DNA of 64,000 bases from Corynebacterium glaucum. Its GTDB lineage: Bacteria; Actinomycetota; Actinomycetes; Mycobacteriales; Mycobacteriaceae. The notes beneath the pieces are model-generated. The model had not been told where the DNA came from, did not search any database, and saw only the letters and a program-made list of their open reading frames with translations. Of this stretch, positions 19,452 to 27,138 are shown piece by piece; position 1 is the first letter of the stretch, and each line of letters begins with the position of its first letter. The stretch covers positions 2,232,001 to 2,296,000 of the forward strand of contig NZ_CP047358.1 of the NCBI RefSeq assembly GCF_030408855.1. The letters run 5' to 3'. Both the position numbers and the translations under genes were made by a program.

Positions 19452-19976
19452 ATGGCTGACTTGAGCTCCAAGAAGATCGCGATCATTTCTACCGACGGCT
19501 TCGAAGATTCCGAGCTGACTTCGCCGAAGGAAGCTGTCGAGGCTGCGGGCGCGACCGCGCACGTGATCGCACCGGAGGCAGGCGAAATTGAGGGCAAAAA
19601 GGGCACCAAGGTGTCCGTGGATGTAACCACCTCGGAGGCCAACGCCGCTGATTACGACGCATTGATCCTGCCGGGTGGCACTGTGAACGCGGACGCAATC
19701 CGCATCAACGCGGATGCTGTGAACTTGGTCAAGGAGATCCAGGGCGCAGGCAAGCCAATCGGTGTGATCTGCCACGGCGGCTGGATCCTCACCGATGCGG
19801 ACCTGATCAAGGGTGTCAAGCTCACTTCTGTAGAGAACGTGAAGACCGACCTGATCAACGCTGGTGCGAACTGGGTCGACGAAGAAGTTGTGGTCGATTC
19901 CGGCTTCATCTCTTCCCGCACTCCGGACGACCTGCCGGCGTTCAACGCGGCACTCGTTGAGGAGTTTGCGAAGTAA
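19452..19976 (+). CDS. DJ-1/PfpI family protein
   Basis: 174 residues from the ATG at 19452, preceded by GAAAGGAA. The fold is type 1 glutamine-amidotransferase-like with the nucleophile elbow GVICHGGWIL (Cys107, followed by His108) and an upstream acid in DGFEDSEL. Members are proteases/chaperones (PfpI, YhbO) or protein/nucleotide deglycases; YhbO-type stress protection is the nearest analogy. It is monocistronic with its own terminator. An earlier in-frame ATG at 19410 is unlikely because it lacks a ribosome-binding site. Confidence 0.9.
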   Translation: MADLSSKKIAIISTDGFEDSELTSPKEAVEAAGATAHVIAPEAGEIEGKKGTKVSVDVTTSEANAADYDALILPGGTVNADAIRINADAVNLVKEIQGAGKPIGVICHGGWILTDADLIKGVKLTSVENVKTDLINAGANWVDEEVVVDSGFISSRTPDDLPAFNAALVEEFAK

Positions 19977-20000
19977 ACGCGTTCTCGCTTCCAGTACAAA

Positions 20001-20022
20001 CCCGCGCCAATGGCGCGGGTTT
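20001..20022 (+). terminator. Intrinsic terminator of the DJ-1/PfpI gene
   Basis: CCCGCGCC-AAT-GGCGCGGG followed by TTTT: a perfect 8-bp stem, 3-base loop and T-run, 24 bases after the stop codon. Confidence 0.92.
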
Positions 20023-20045
20023 TGTCATTTCCGATTCCCTGGCGT

Positions 20046-20744
20046 TTACCTTCTAGCCCGAGCTTGTGCCTGGCGGCGCTCTTCCTCGATGATCGCGACG
20101 ATCGATTCCCGAACGGCCTGCACCGTGTCCGACAGCAGGGTGCCAGTGCGCTCGAGCTCCGGTGATATCAAGGAGTACGCGATCTCACCGAGGGTCTCGC
20201 GCCGATCGCGGCGCTTGGTTCCCTTCGTCTCTTGCTTGAGCACAGGGCCGATCGCCTCAATCGCGTCCAACAGGGTGAGTACCACGGCTTCGTCCCAGGA
20301 CTCCTGGCCTTGACCGTGCAGCGTCTGCTGAAGACGCGCCCGCAGGTTCGCTTCAACGCTCGGGTCCAACGTCGGGTACTTGTTCCAATTCACAAAAAGG
20401 AAGCCCTTTTGCTCCTCAGCAAGCACACCATTTGCGACGAACCGCTGCGCCACCACACTCGGCTGTGCAAACTTCCCCGATTCGAGCAGGGAGGTAAGCC
20501 GCCGTTCGCCCTTGCGTTCCAGCTCCGCAACGCCGTGTCGCAGCAGCGGGTCTTGCACCGACTTCGACGGCACCGTCGCGCTCACACGCAGGCTGAGCCG
20601 CTTGCGCTCCAACGCGATGTAATTGTGCGCGGCCAAATCGCACAGCAGCGCACCGTTGAGGGCGAGGTTGCGGTGGGACACCCACGCTTCGCCGCCGCCT
20701 TTGTCGTTGGTCAGCAGCAGGAAGACTTGCTCCGCGATCAGCAT
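20046..20744 (-). CDS. GPP34 (GOLPH3-like) domain protein, paralogue 3
   Basis: 232 residues from the ATG at 20744 (MLIAEQVFLLLTNDKG), the start shared by its two neighbours. It contains the GPP34 fold seen in eukaryotic GOLPH3: an N-terminal LLLTNDKGGGEAW segment, a Leu/Ala-rich core helix (ALNGALLCDLAAHNYIALE) and the segment LGEIAYSLISPELER towards the end. No signal peptide or membrane helix. Bacterial GPP34 proteins are abundant in actinobacteria but mostly uncharacterised; some are thought to bind acidic lipids. It is the last of three tandem same-strand copies. Confidence 0.82.
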   Translation of the reverse strand: MLIAEQVFLLLTNDKGGGEAWVSHRNLALNGALLCDLAAHNYIALERKRLSLRVSATVPSKSVQDPLLRHGVAELERKGERRLTSLLESGKFAQPSVVAQRFVANGVLAEEQKGFLFVNWNKYPTLDPSVEANLRARLQQTLHGQGQESWDEAVVLTLLDAIEAIGPVLKQETKGTKRRDRRETLGEIAYSLISPELERTGTLLSDTVQAVRESIVAIIEEERRQAQARARR

Positions 20745-20763
20745 GGCCACGATCCTAGCGACC

Positions 20764-21450
20764 CTAGCCGGAGGCCACCGAGGCGTTCGCCGCTGCAACG
20801 GTGGCGATCAGCGCTGTGGTCGCGCCTTGGACTGCCATTGCCACGCTTTCCACGGTGCGGTTCAGTGCCGGATCAGTCAGCGAATGGCGGATCTCCTCAA
20901 TCGTTCCCTTCACCTGTTTGCGCTCAAGCCCTCTGATCTCTTCCTTGAACACATTCCGCGTCCCGTTGACCGCATCCACGATGAGCAGGGTGACGCCTTC
21001 GTCGATAGTCTCTTGTGCCTGGCCGTGAAAGACCTGCTGCAACCGGGCGCGCAACCGCTGCTCAATAGAGGCGTCGCGGGTGGGATACTGCGCCCACTGG
21101 ATGAAGAGGAAGCCTCGGGAGTGCTCCTCGAGCACACCCTGTTGGACGAGATTCGCTGCCGAAAGGTCGATGCGCCCGAAGTCGCTGTGACCAATCCAGC
21201 GCTGCGCACGCCGGTTCGGCTTCTCGCGGATCATTTGGTGCGCGTTGACCAGCGCCGGGTGCGCATCCGGCGGCAGTTCGCCGGTCACATTCACGCGCGG
21301 ACGCTTCTCATCGGTGAAGGCAACCACGTCGTGCAGCGCAAGATCAGCGAGGATCGCCGCGCCAAGACCGAACCTGCGGTAGCCCACCCAAGGCTCGCCG
21401 CTGCCCTTGTCGGTGGTGAGCAGCAGGAAAACCTGTTCCGTGATCAGCAT
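20764..21450 (-). CDS. GPP34 (GOLPH3-like) domain protein, paralogue 2
   Basis: 228 residues starting MLITEQVFLLLTTDKG. It aligns by eye with both neighbours at the N-terminus, the glycine-containing turn (GEPWVGYRRFGLGAAILADLALHDVVA) and the C-terminal helix (LTDPALNRTVESVAMAVQGA). Cytoplasmic, no known catalytic residues. It lies 19 bases before the next paralogue and 28 bases after the previous one, so the three are probably one operon produced by duplication. The divergence between copies implies an old event. Confidence 0.82.
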   Translation of the reverse strand: MLITEQVFLLLTTDKGSGEPWVGYRRFGLGAAILADLALHDVVAFTDEKRPRVNVTGELPPDAHPALVNAHQMIREKPNRRAQRWIGHSDFGRIDLSAANLVQQGVLEEHSRGFLFIQWAQYPTRDASIEQRLRARLQQVFHGQAQETIDEGVTLLIVDAVNGTRNVFKEEIRGLERKQVKGTIEEIRHSLTDPALNRTVESVAMAVQGATTALIATVAAANASVASG

Positions 21451-21478
21451 GGTCCCGATGCTACAAAAACGCGCAGCG

Positions 21479-22159
21479 CTACGCGGACGCTCCGTGGTTA
21501 TTCTGCGCCTGACGCAGCGATTTCATGCACGCCTTGAGCGAATGCCCGAGCAGCGGATCAACCCACCCGTACGCGGGATCCGTCGCCTTCTCTCGAAGTT
21601 CCCGGATTCGCGCCCGACTCTCGCCTCTCGGCATCCCGGTCAGCTCAGCTTTCAGAATCCCTCGCACAGACCACAGCGCATCAAGCGCCAGCAGGACAAC
21701 CGCCTCATCGAGCGCCGCCTGCTTGTGCCCGAACATCACCGCTTGCAGCCGCGCGCGCAATTGCTTTTCGACGGAGGCGTCGCGGGTGCGGTAGTAGGTT
21801 GAAGAGAGGAAGATGCCCTTGCTGAACTCTGGTATCAACACGCCGCGGTGCACGAGCCCTACAGTCACATCCTCATGCTTGCCAATGTTGCCGCGGCTCA
21901 TCCAATCCTCCGCGCGACGATCAGGCTTCTCGAGGATCTTTGAATGCGCAGCAGCCAGTGCGGGATGTGCGTTCGGGGGCAATCCAGCAATGACACGAAC
22001 CCGCCGGGCGCGGTTGTCTGAGTACTGCAGTGCACCGTAACCCAGAGAGAGGTCCGCCATCACGCCAGCGGCGACACCCGCATCGTTGAAGCGACCGTGG
22101 CCTGTGCCGAACCCATGATCGTCATACAGCAGCAGATAGAGCTGCTCGGCAATCAACAT
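21479..22159 (-). CDS. GPP34 (GOLPH3-like) domain protein, paralogue 1
   Basis: 226 residues starting MLIAEQLYLLLYDDHG. It has the same architecture as the two downstream copies, with GRFNDAGVAAGVMADLSLGYGALQYS as the core helix and a shorter C-terminus ending in YGWVDPLLGHSLKACMKSLRQAQ. It is the most divergent of the three. It follows the cysZ stop by only 20 bases on the same strand, so it might be reached by read-through from the sulfur operon or have its own promoter in the cysZ end. No function is assigned. Confidence 0.8.
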   Translation of the reverse strand: MLIAEQLYLLLYDDHGFGTGHGRFNDAGVAAGVMADLSLGYGALQYSDNRARRVRVIAGLPPNAHPALAAAHSKILEKPDRRAEDWMSRGNIGKHEDVTVGLVHRGVLIPEFSKGIFLSSTYYRTRDASVEKQLRARLQAVMFGHKQAALDEAVVLLALDALWSVRGILKAELTGMPRGESRARIRELREKATDPAYGWVDPLLGHSLKACMKSLRQAQNNHGASA

Positions 22160-22179
22160 GCCGTTAAACCTACGCGGTC

Positions 22180-23115
22180 TTAGGCGCGTTGGGGTTCCAC
22201 GACGATTTCAGTGGCGGTCGCACCCTCAAGTTCGGACGCAGCTTTCGAGTTCGCGCGTGCTTTCATTACACCCCGCCACGACAGCACCGCGCCGATTGCC
22301 AGGATGAGGACTCGCACGATCCACAGGTGCTGGTCCAGACCGAGCGCCGCGAGCACCACAGGCAGGTTGAGCATGGTGATCACGGTGCCCACGAGTCCGC
22401 CAAGCAGGATCGGGTTGAGGCGGGAGACCAGCCAGGCTGCGATCGGCGCAGCGATCACGCCGCCGACCAAGAGTGCGCCCACCGCCGCGAGGTTGGCCAG
22501 CAGGTCGTGCCACATGCCGACGACGAAGCCTGTGGTCGCTGCGGCAGTGACTAAGAACTCGGCGGTGTTGACGGTGCCGACGATGCGGCGCGGCTCGGAA
22601 CGGCCTGCGGAAAGCAGCGCGGTGGTGGTCACCGGCCCCCAGCCTCCGCCGCCGGTGGCGTCGACGAAGCCGCCGAACAAGCCAAGCCCGCCGAGGAAGC
22701 GCTTCGAGTGCGGTTTCGGAGAAAGCTTGCGCCGGGTCAGCCCGCGCGCGAAGCGCAGCATGAGGTTCGCGCCGATGATGGCGAGGATCGCCGACATGAT
22801 GGGGCGCGCGTGCTCCATCGGCAGCTGGGTGAGCACGACGGCGCCGGTGAACGCGCCGATCGCGCCCGGAATGCCGACGGCGAAGGCGGTGCGCCAATCC
22901 ACGTTGCCGAAGCGCCAGTGCGCCACACCGGATACCAAGGTGGTACCCAACTCGGCGGTGTGCACCACAGCAGAGGCGGTAGCGGGGGTTAAGCCCGCGA
23001 GCATGATCAGGATGGTGGTGGAGGTGACGCCGAAGCCCATCCCCAACCCACCATCGACAAGCTGTGCGGCGAAGCCGGCGACCGAAATCAGCAGCAGCGC
23101 GGTCAGGTTACGCAT
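22180..23115 (-). CDS. cysZ: Sulfate permease CysZ (TauE/SafE-type)
   Basis: 311 residues from the ATG at 23115; the start overlaps the cysY stop by 8 bases, and a longer in-frame start inside cysY is unlikely. About eight hydrophobic segments form the duplicated TauE/SafE fold, with conserved LVDGGLGMGFGVTSTTIL in the first half and GGFVDATGGGGWGPVTTTALL in the second. This corynebacterial CysZ is unrelated to the E. coli protein of that name. Being last in cysI-X-H-D-N-Y-Z argues for sulfate import across the cytoplasmic membrane to feed the pathway. Confidence 0.9.
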   Translation of the reverse strand: MRNLTALLLISVAGFAAQLVDGGLGMGFGVTSTTILIMLAGLTPATASAVVHTAELGTTLVSGVAHWRFGNVDWRTAFAVGIPGAIGAFTGAVVLTQLPMEHARPIMSAILAIIGANLMLRFARGLTRRKLSPKPHSKRFLGGLGLFGGFVDATGGGGWGPVTTTALLSAGRSEPRRIVGTVNTAEFLVTAAATTGFVVGMWHDLLANLAAVGALLVGGVIAAPIAAWLVSRLNPILLGGLVGTVITMLNLPVVLAALGLDQHLWIVRVLILAIGAVLSWRGVMKARANSKAASELEGATATEIVVEPQRA

Positions 23116-23800
23116 GGCAAACCTCCAATGCGGTGGTGTAGCGGCTGGCGACGATGCCGGCCAGATCGGTGGTGAGCGGACCGGAGCACGACATTCGCGC
23201 GCCGGTTTCCGCCTCGATGCGCGGTATGGCCTCCCGCGCTTTATCCAGCAGCAGCCCATCGGCGACGAAGAGGGGCAGCACGTGAACGTTCCCGCGCTCG
23301 CGGGCAAGTTCGGTGAGCGCAGTGATGCCGCCGCGTGTTGCCGCGACCACGCTCACGCTGTGACCACTGCGCTCCCCCACGTTGACGGCGAGCGCCTCGT
23401 ATCCCTGCGTCTGCTGCGCATTCGATGTCCCCACTGGGTACAGCGCGATGTGGGCGCTAGGTGGTGCATCAAGTGCAACACGCTCGGCAAGGACCTCGGC
23501 GATGTCTTCGCCCATCCCAAGGCCGGGCGTCAGCTTCAGCGGCGCGTGCGCGGAAGCCGCCTTGAGGTGCTCCGGCACGTCGTGCGTGGCGTGGAATGCC
23601 TCGGTGAACAGCAGCGGTACGACTACCGCGGGTTCGCCGAGTTCGCGTGCCGCCTCCTCAAGGCTGGGCGCGATGAACTCGAGGTGGGCGTCAGTGCCGT
23701 TCACCCCGAGCCGCTCTGCAGCCGCGTGGGTGAGCGCCTGAACGCCGGCGCGGGCATTCGGGTGGCGAGACCCGTGCGAGAGCGTGATCAGCGCAGTCAT
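23108..23800 (-). CDS. cysY: Sirohydrochlorin chelatase-like protein CysY (CbiX/SirB family)
   Basis: 230 residues with two CbiX-type halves: LITLSHGSRHPNA with the metal-binding His at the N-terminus, and PLLFTEAFHATHDVPEHL; the second half has FVADGLLLDKAREAIPRIE. The family inserts Fe2+ or Co2+ into sirohydrochlorin, which fits production of sirohaem for CysI in the same operon. The ATG at 23800 is preceded by TAAGGA, which also belongs to the repeated unit that carries the cysN stop. The 3' end overlaps cysZ by 8 bases. Confidence 0.9.
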   Translation of the reverse strand: MTALITLSHGSRHPNARAGVQALTHAAAERLGVNGTDAHLEFIAPSLEEAARELGEPAVVVPLLFTEAFHATHDVPEHLKAASAHAPLKLTPGLGMGEDIAEVLAERVALDAPPSAHIALYPVGTSNAQQTQGYEALAVNVGERSGHSVSVVAATRGGITALTELARERGNVHVLPLFVADGLLLDKAREAIPRIEAETGARMSCSGPLTTDLAGIVASRYTTALEVCHA

Positions 23801-23806
23801 GGCCAG

Positions 23807-23833
23807 TCCTTAGCGTCCTTAGCGTCCTTAGCG
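23807..23833. repeat. Triplicated 9-bp unit carrying the cysN stop codon
   Basis: TCCTTAGCG three times without interruption. On the coding strand it gives TAA GGACGC TAA GGACGC TAA GGA, so the cysN stop is repeated twice in frame and the last AAGGA serves as the cysY ribosome-binding site. Confidence 0.9.
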
Positions 23834-25117
23834 CAGGCGCGTGCCCACAAACCCGGCGGCGAGCGTGTTCCCGCTTGCCTGGTCAATCAACAGGAAACTA
23901 CCGACGGCACCGCGGGCGGCGTAGTCCTCCACCGGAAGCTCGTCAGCGACCTGGATCGTCACGTGCGCGATGTCGTTCAAACCCACTCCCGCAGGATCGA
24001 TGACGTCGCTATCAGCGGAGTCGATGTCCAAGATCCGGTCCACGCTGGCCAGGCGAGCGCGCACGAGCGAAGTACCGTAGCGCAGCTTCACTGGCTTGCC
24101 CGGCGCGAGGTCCTTCTCGGTTAGGCCCACCACGGTGGCGGCGAACTCGGTGACGTCCTCGGGGCGCGGCTGCGCCGCCAGCAGGTCACCACGGGTGAGG
24201 TCGATCTCGTCTGCCAGGCGAAGTGCCACGGAGTCACCTGCCTCTGCGTGCTCGACTTCGCCGTCGGCGGAGTCGATGCCAACGACTCGGGTTTCGCGCC
24301 CGTTGGGGGCAGACACCACGTCGTTAAGCGAAATGCTCCCTGCGGTGACCTTGCCTGCATAGGCGCGGTAGTCGGAGGCGTGCTCGCGAAGGACGTACTG
24401 GATGGGGAAACGGAACGGCAGCTCGAGCGCGCGACCGGAGTTGACGGGGATGGTTTCGAGAAGCTCGAGCACGGTGGGGCCGGTGTACCAGTCCATGTTG
24501 GAAGAGCGCTCGGCGACATTGTCTCCCTTGAGCGCAGAGATCGGCACCGCGATCGGCTCCTCGATACCCAACTCCTGCGCCTTCGCCTCGAACGCAGCGC
24601 GGATGTCCTCGAAGACTTCCTGCGAGTAGTCAACCAGGTCGATCTTGTTCACGCCGAGGATGACCGTTTTCACGCCCAGCAGCTTGGACACGGTGAGGTG
24701 GCGGATGGTTTGTTCGACGACGCCGTTGCGGGCATCGACAAGCAAGACCACCACCTGGGAGTTCGACATGCCGGTGACCGTATTGCGGGTGTACTGGACG
24801 TGCCCCGGGGTGTCGGCGAGGATGAAGGTGCGCTTGTCCGTAGCGAAGTAGCGGTAGGCAACGTCGATGGTGATGCCCTGCTCGCGCTCGGCCCGAAGGC
24901 CGTCGACAAGCAAGCTCAAGTCGAGCCCCTCGAAACCGCGATCGGCGCTGGTGCGCTCCACCGAGGCGAGCTGGTCGGCGAGCACCGACTTGGTGTCGTG
25001 CAGCAGGCGGCCGACGAAGGTGGACTTGCCGTCGTCGACGCTGCCGGCGGTGCAGAGGCGCAGCGTTGCGCGCTCTGCTAACGCAGCGGCTGCGCCCGCA
25101 AGAGTGGTGTTCGACAT
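23828..25117 (-). CDS. cysN: Sulfate adenylyltransferase subunit 1 (GTPase)
   Basis: 429 residues with an EF-Tu-like GTPase domain: P-loop GSVDDGKSTFVGRLLHD, DTPGHVQYTRN and NKIDLVD, then two beta-barrel domains. It couples GTP hydrolysis to APS synthesis by CysD. No APS-kinase (CysC) domain is fused at the C-terminus and no cysC is nearby, consistent with APS being reduced directly. Its start and the cysD stop share one base (TGATG). The end carries a triplicated stop-codon unit. Confidence 0.96.
   Translation of the reverse strand: MSNTTLAGAAAALAERATLRLCTAGSVDDGKSTFVGRLLHDTKSVLADQLASVERTSADRGFEGLDLSLLVDGLRAEREQGITIDVAYRYFATDKRTFILADTPGHVQYTRNTVTGMSNSQVVVLLVDARNGVVEQTIRHLTVSKLLGVKTVILGVNKIDLVDYSQEVFEDIRAAFEAKAQELGIEEPIAVPISALKGDNVAERSSNMDWYTGPTVLELLETIPVNSGRALELPFRFPIQYVLREHASDYRAYAGKVTAGSISLNDVVSAPNGRETRVVGIDSADGEVEHAEAGDSVALRLADEIDLTRGDLLAAQPRPEDVTEFAATVVGLTEKDLAPGKPVKLRYGTSLVRARLASVDRILDIDSADSDVIDPAGVGLNDIAHVTIQVADELPVEDYAARGAVGSFLLIDQASGNTLAAGFVGTRLR
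24901..24911 (-). repeat. Variant of the dispersed motif, GCTTGTCGACG
   Basis: One mismatch from GCTTATCGACG, in cysN. The same variant occurs at 746-756, 13375-13385, 28736-28746, 35293-35303 and 55976-55986. Confidence 0.7.
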
Positions 25118-26028
25118 CAGAAGTAGCCCTCCTTCTTGCGGTCCTCCATGGCGGACTCGCTCAAACGGTCATCCGCGCGGGTGGCGCCGCGCTCTGTCAA
25201 GGTGGAGGTGGCAATCTCCGCCAGCACCTGGTCAATGGTGGTGGCATCCGAATCCACGGCACCCGTGCAGGACATGTCGCCCACGGTGCGGTAGCGCACG
25301 CGACGAGTCTGAATCTCCTCGCCGTCGCGCGGGCCGCCCCACTCTCCAGCCGTCAGCCACATACCGCCACGGTTGAACACCTCACGGTCGTGCGCGAAGT
25401 AGATGCTGGGAAGCTCGATGCCGCGCGCGCCGATGTACTCCCACACGTCCGACTCGGTCCAGTTCGAGATCGGGAACACGCGGATGTTCTCGCCCGGCAA
25501 CTTGCCGCCGTTGTACAGATCCCACAGCTCAGGGCGCTGGCGGCGGGGATCCCAGCCGCCGAAAGAATCGCGCACGGAGAACACGCGCTCCTTCGCGCGG
25601 GCCCGCTCCTCGTCGCGCCGGGCACCGCCCAGCACCGCGTCATAGCCAACCTCGGCGATAGTCTCCACCAGTGGCACGGTCTGCAGCGGGTTGCGCGTGC
25701 CATCAGGCCGCTCCACCAGGTCGCCCCGGTCAATCCAGTCCTGCACGTGCGCCACCCGCAGCCGGGCATTGTGCTTATCGACGAGCGCGTCCCGGAACTC
25801 AATCACCTCGGGGAAGTTGTGGCCCGTATCCACATGCAACAGCTCAATCGGCATGGCGGCGGGATGGAAGGCTCGCCTGGCGAGTTCGAAGACCACGCAG
25901 GAGTCCTTGCCGCCGGAAAACAGCAGGCCAATCTTGTCGAACTGCCCGGCCACCTCACGCAGGATGTGGATGGACTCGTTCTCTAAATCTTTCAGGTGCG
26001 GCGAAAGCGCGTTCACTGTTGTACCCAT
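25117..26028 (-). CDS. cysD: Sulfate adenylyltransferase subunit 2
   Basis: 303 residues. It is a PP-loop ATP pyrophosphatase with SGGKDSCVV near residue 40, the LLHVDTGHNFPE segment and the conserved IFPISNWTESDVWEYI-type stretch (here VFPISNWTESDVWEYI). It adenylylates sulfate to APS together with CysN. The ATG at 26028 follows GAAGGACTGAGTAC. It follows cysH by 41 bases, a gap largely filled by a triplicated 11-bp stop-codon repeat. It ends KKEGYF, as typical CysD. Confidence 0.97.
   Translation of the reverse strand: MGTTVNALSPHLKDLENESIHILREVAGQFDKIGLLFSGGKDSCVVFELARRAFHPAAMPIELLHVDTGHNFPEVIEFRDALVDKHNARLRVAHVQDWIDRGDLVERPDGTRNPLQTVPLVETIAEVGYDAVLGGARRDEERARAKERVFSVRDSFGGWDPRRQRPELWDLYNGGKLPGENIRVFPISNWTESDVWEYIGARGIELPSIYFAHDREVFNRGGMWLTAGEWGGPRDGEEIQTRRVRYRTVGDMSCTGAVDSDATTIDQVLAEIATSTLTERGATRADDRLSESAMEDRKKEGYF
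25773..25783 (+). repeat. Dispersed 11-mer GCTTATCGACG, copy 6
   Basis: Exact copy, antisense in cysD, read as L-V-D-K-H. Confidence 0.85.
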
Positions 26029-26045
26029 GTACTCAGTCCTTCAAT

Positions 26046-26078
26046 ACTTACTGGTGACTTACTCGTGACTTACTCGTG
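26046..26078. repeat. Triplicated 11-bp unit carrying the cysH stop codon
   Basis: ACTTACTGGTG then ACTTACTCGTG twice. On the coding strand every unit supplies TAA, and the 11-bp period gives stops in all three frames; the first (26070-26072) is the cysH stop. Confidence 0.9.
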
Positions 26079-26870
26079 CAAGCCGCACTCGGTCTTGTTG
26101 GCAAATGCCCATCGCCCGGCGCGCGGGTCCTCGCCCTCGGCCACCGGCATGGTGCAGGTGGCGCAGCCAATGGAGGGGTAGCCCTGGCGCGTGAGCGGGT
26201 GGATGATCAGGTTCTCGTCGCGCTCGAAGGCCTCGGTGTCTTCCAGCGACCAGGTGACCAGCGGGGAGATCTTGAGGCGTCCGGTGTTGTCCAGCGATAG
26301 CGCCGGCGCTTCCGCGCGGGTCGGGCCGTCGGCGCGCCGCAGACCGGTCACCCAGCCCACGTAAGGGCTCATGTGCACGGCGAGCGGCTCCACCTTGCGC
26401 ATCCGGCAGCAGGCGGACGGCTCGCGCAGGAACAGGTTCGGCCCGTAGACCTTGTCCTGCTCGGCACGGCTCAATACCGCCGTCGCACGCACCAGGCGGT
26501 GTTCCGGGTAGCGCTGCTCCACCTCAGCGGCCACATCCAGGGTCTCCGGGAAGTGGTACTCGGTGTCTAGGAACAGGAAGTCGGCGCCGGGCAGGTGACG
26601 CTCGGCGAGCTCCGCCAGCACCGTGTTCTCCATCGACAGCGTCACCGCCACCGGCCCCGGGGCGTGCTCGTGGGCCCATGCAAGGATTGCGTCAGCCGGA
26701 GCGTCGTAAAGCGAATCGGCGAACTCCTCAACCAGCGCGGCATTGCGCTCGGCGATCTCGGGTGGGAGGGGCTCCGTCGTGGTGGGCCCATCGGGGCTGA
26801 TGGCAGGGTCGCGGTAACCTGAGTCGCCGCTGCCGCCAGTGTGCAGCAAGTTGATCATGTTAGTACTCAT
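26070..26870 (-). CDS. cysH: Adenylylsulfate (APS) reductase
   Basis: 266 residues. The PP-loop-type reductase core has AVTLSMENTVLAEL, DTEYHFPETL and the C-terminal ECGLHE motif carrying the catalytic Cys. The pairs CCRMRK and GCATCT are the four cysteines that bind a [4Fe-4S] cluster in APS reductases and are absent from PAPS reductases. With no cysC present, the pathway runs sulfate to APS to sulfite. Two starts are possible, MSTNMINLL at 26870 or MINLL four codons later. It overlaps cysX by 11 bases. Confidence 0.95.
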   Translation of the reverse strand: MSTNMINLLHTGGSGDSGYRDPAISPDGPTTTEPLPPEIAERNAALVEEFADSLYDAPADAILAWAHEHAPGPVAVTLSMENTVLAELAERHLPGADFLFLDTEYHFPETLDVAAEVEQRYPEHRLVRATAVLSRAEQDKVYGPNLFLREPSACCRMRKVEPLAVHMSPYVGWVTGLRRADGPTRAEAPALSLDNTGRLKISPLVTWSLEDTEAFERDENLIIHPLTRQGYPSIGCATCTMPVAEGEDPRAGRWAFANKTECGLHE

Positions 26871-27138
26871 CCTTGCCAGTATCTCCGGTTGCGCGCAGGA
26901 CCGCAGTATGCCCGCTGCGCTTCAGTGACGCTTGCAGCGCGTCGGGGGTGGACAGCGCAGGCGCAGGAGCGTTTGCGGGCGCGTCCTGGCCATAGAACTT
27001 GACCTCGTAGATCCGCAGGCATTCGCCGCATTTCCACGCAAAATCGGTCTCCTCGTTCGGCCACAGCTCCTCGCCGCCGCAGTAGGGGCAAAACGTCGGG
27101 TGGTTGCGATTCGGGTTCGGCTCCCGGCGGAAATTCAT
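26860..27138 (-). CDS. cysX: CysX, small zinc-ribbon/ferredoxin-like protein
   Basis: 92 residues. Two CxxC pairs (CPYC at 17-20 and CGEC at 37-40) can hold one Zn or Fe atom in a ribbon or rubredoxin-like site; the C-terminal half is Ala/Pro-rich and probably disordered. In C. glutamicum the cysX product was proposed to serve electron transfer to sulfite reductase, and fpr2 across the divergent promoter could be its reductase; I see no 4Fe-4S spacing, so a structural zinc site is equally possible. It overlaps cysI by 4 bases and cysH by 11, implying tight coupling. Confidence 0.85.
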   Translation of the reverse strand: MNFRREPNPNRNHPTFCPYCGGEELWPNEETDFAWKCGECLRIYEVKFYGQDAPANAPAPALSTPDALQASLKRSGHTAVLRATGDTGKDEY

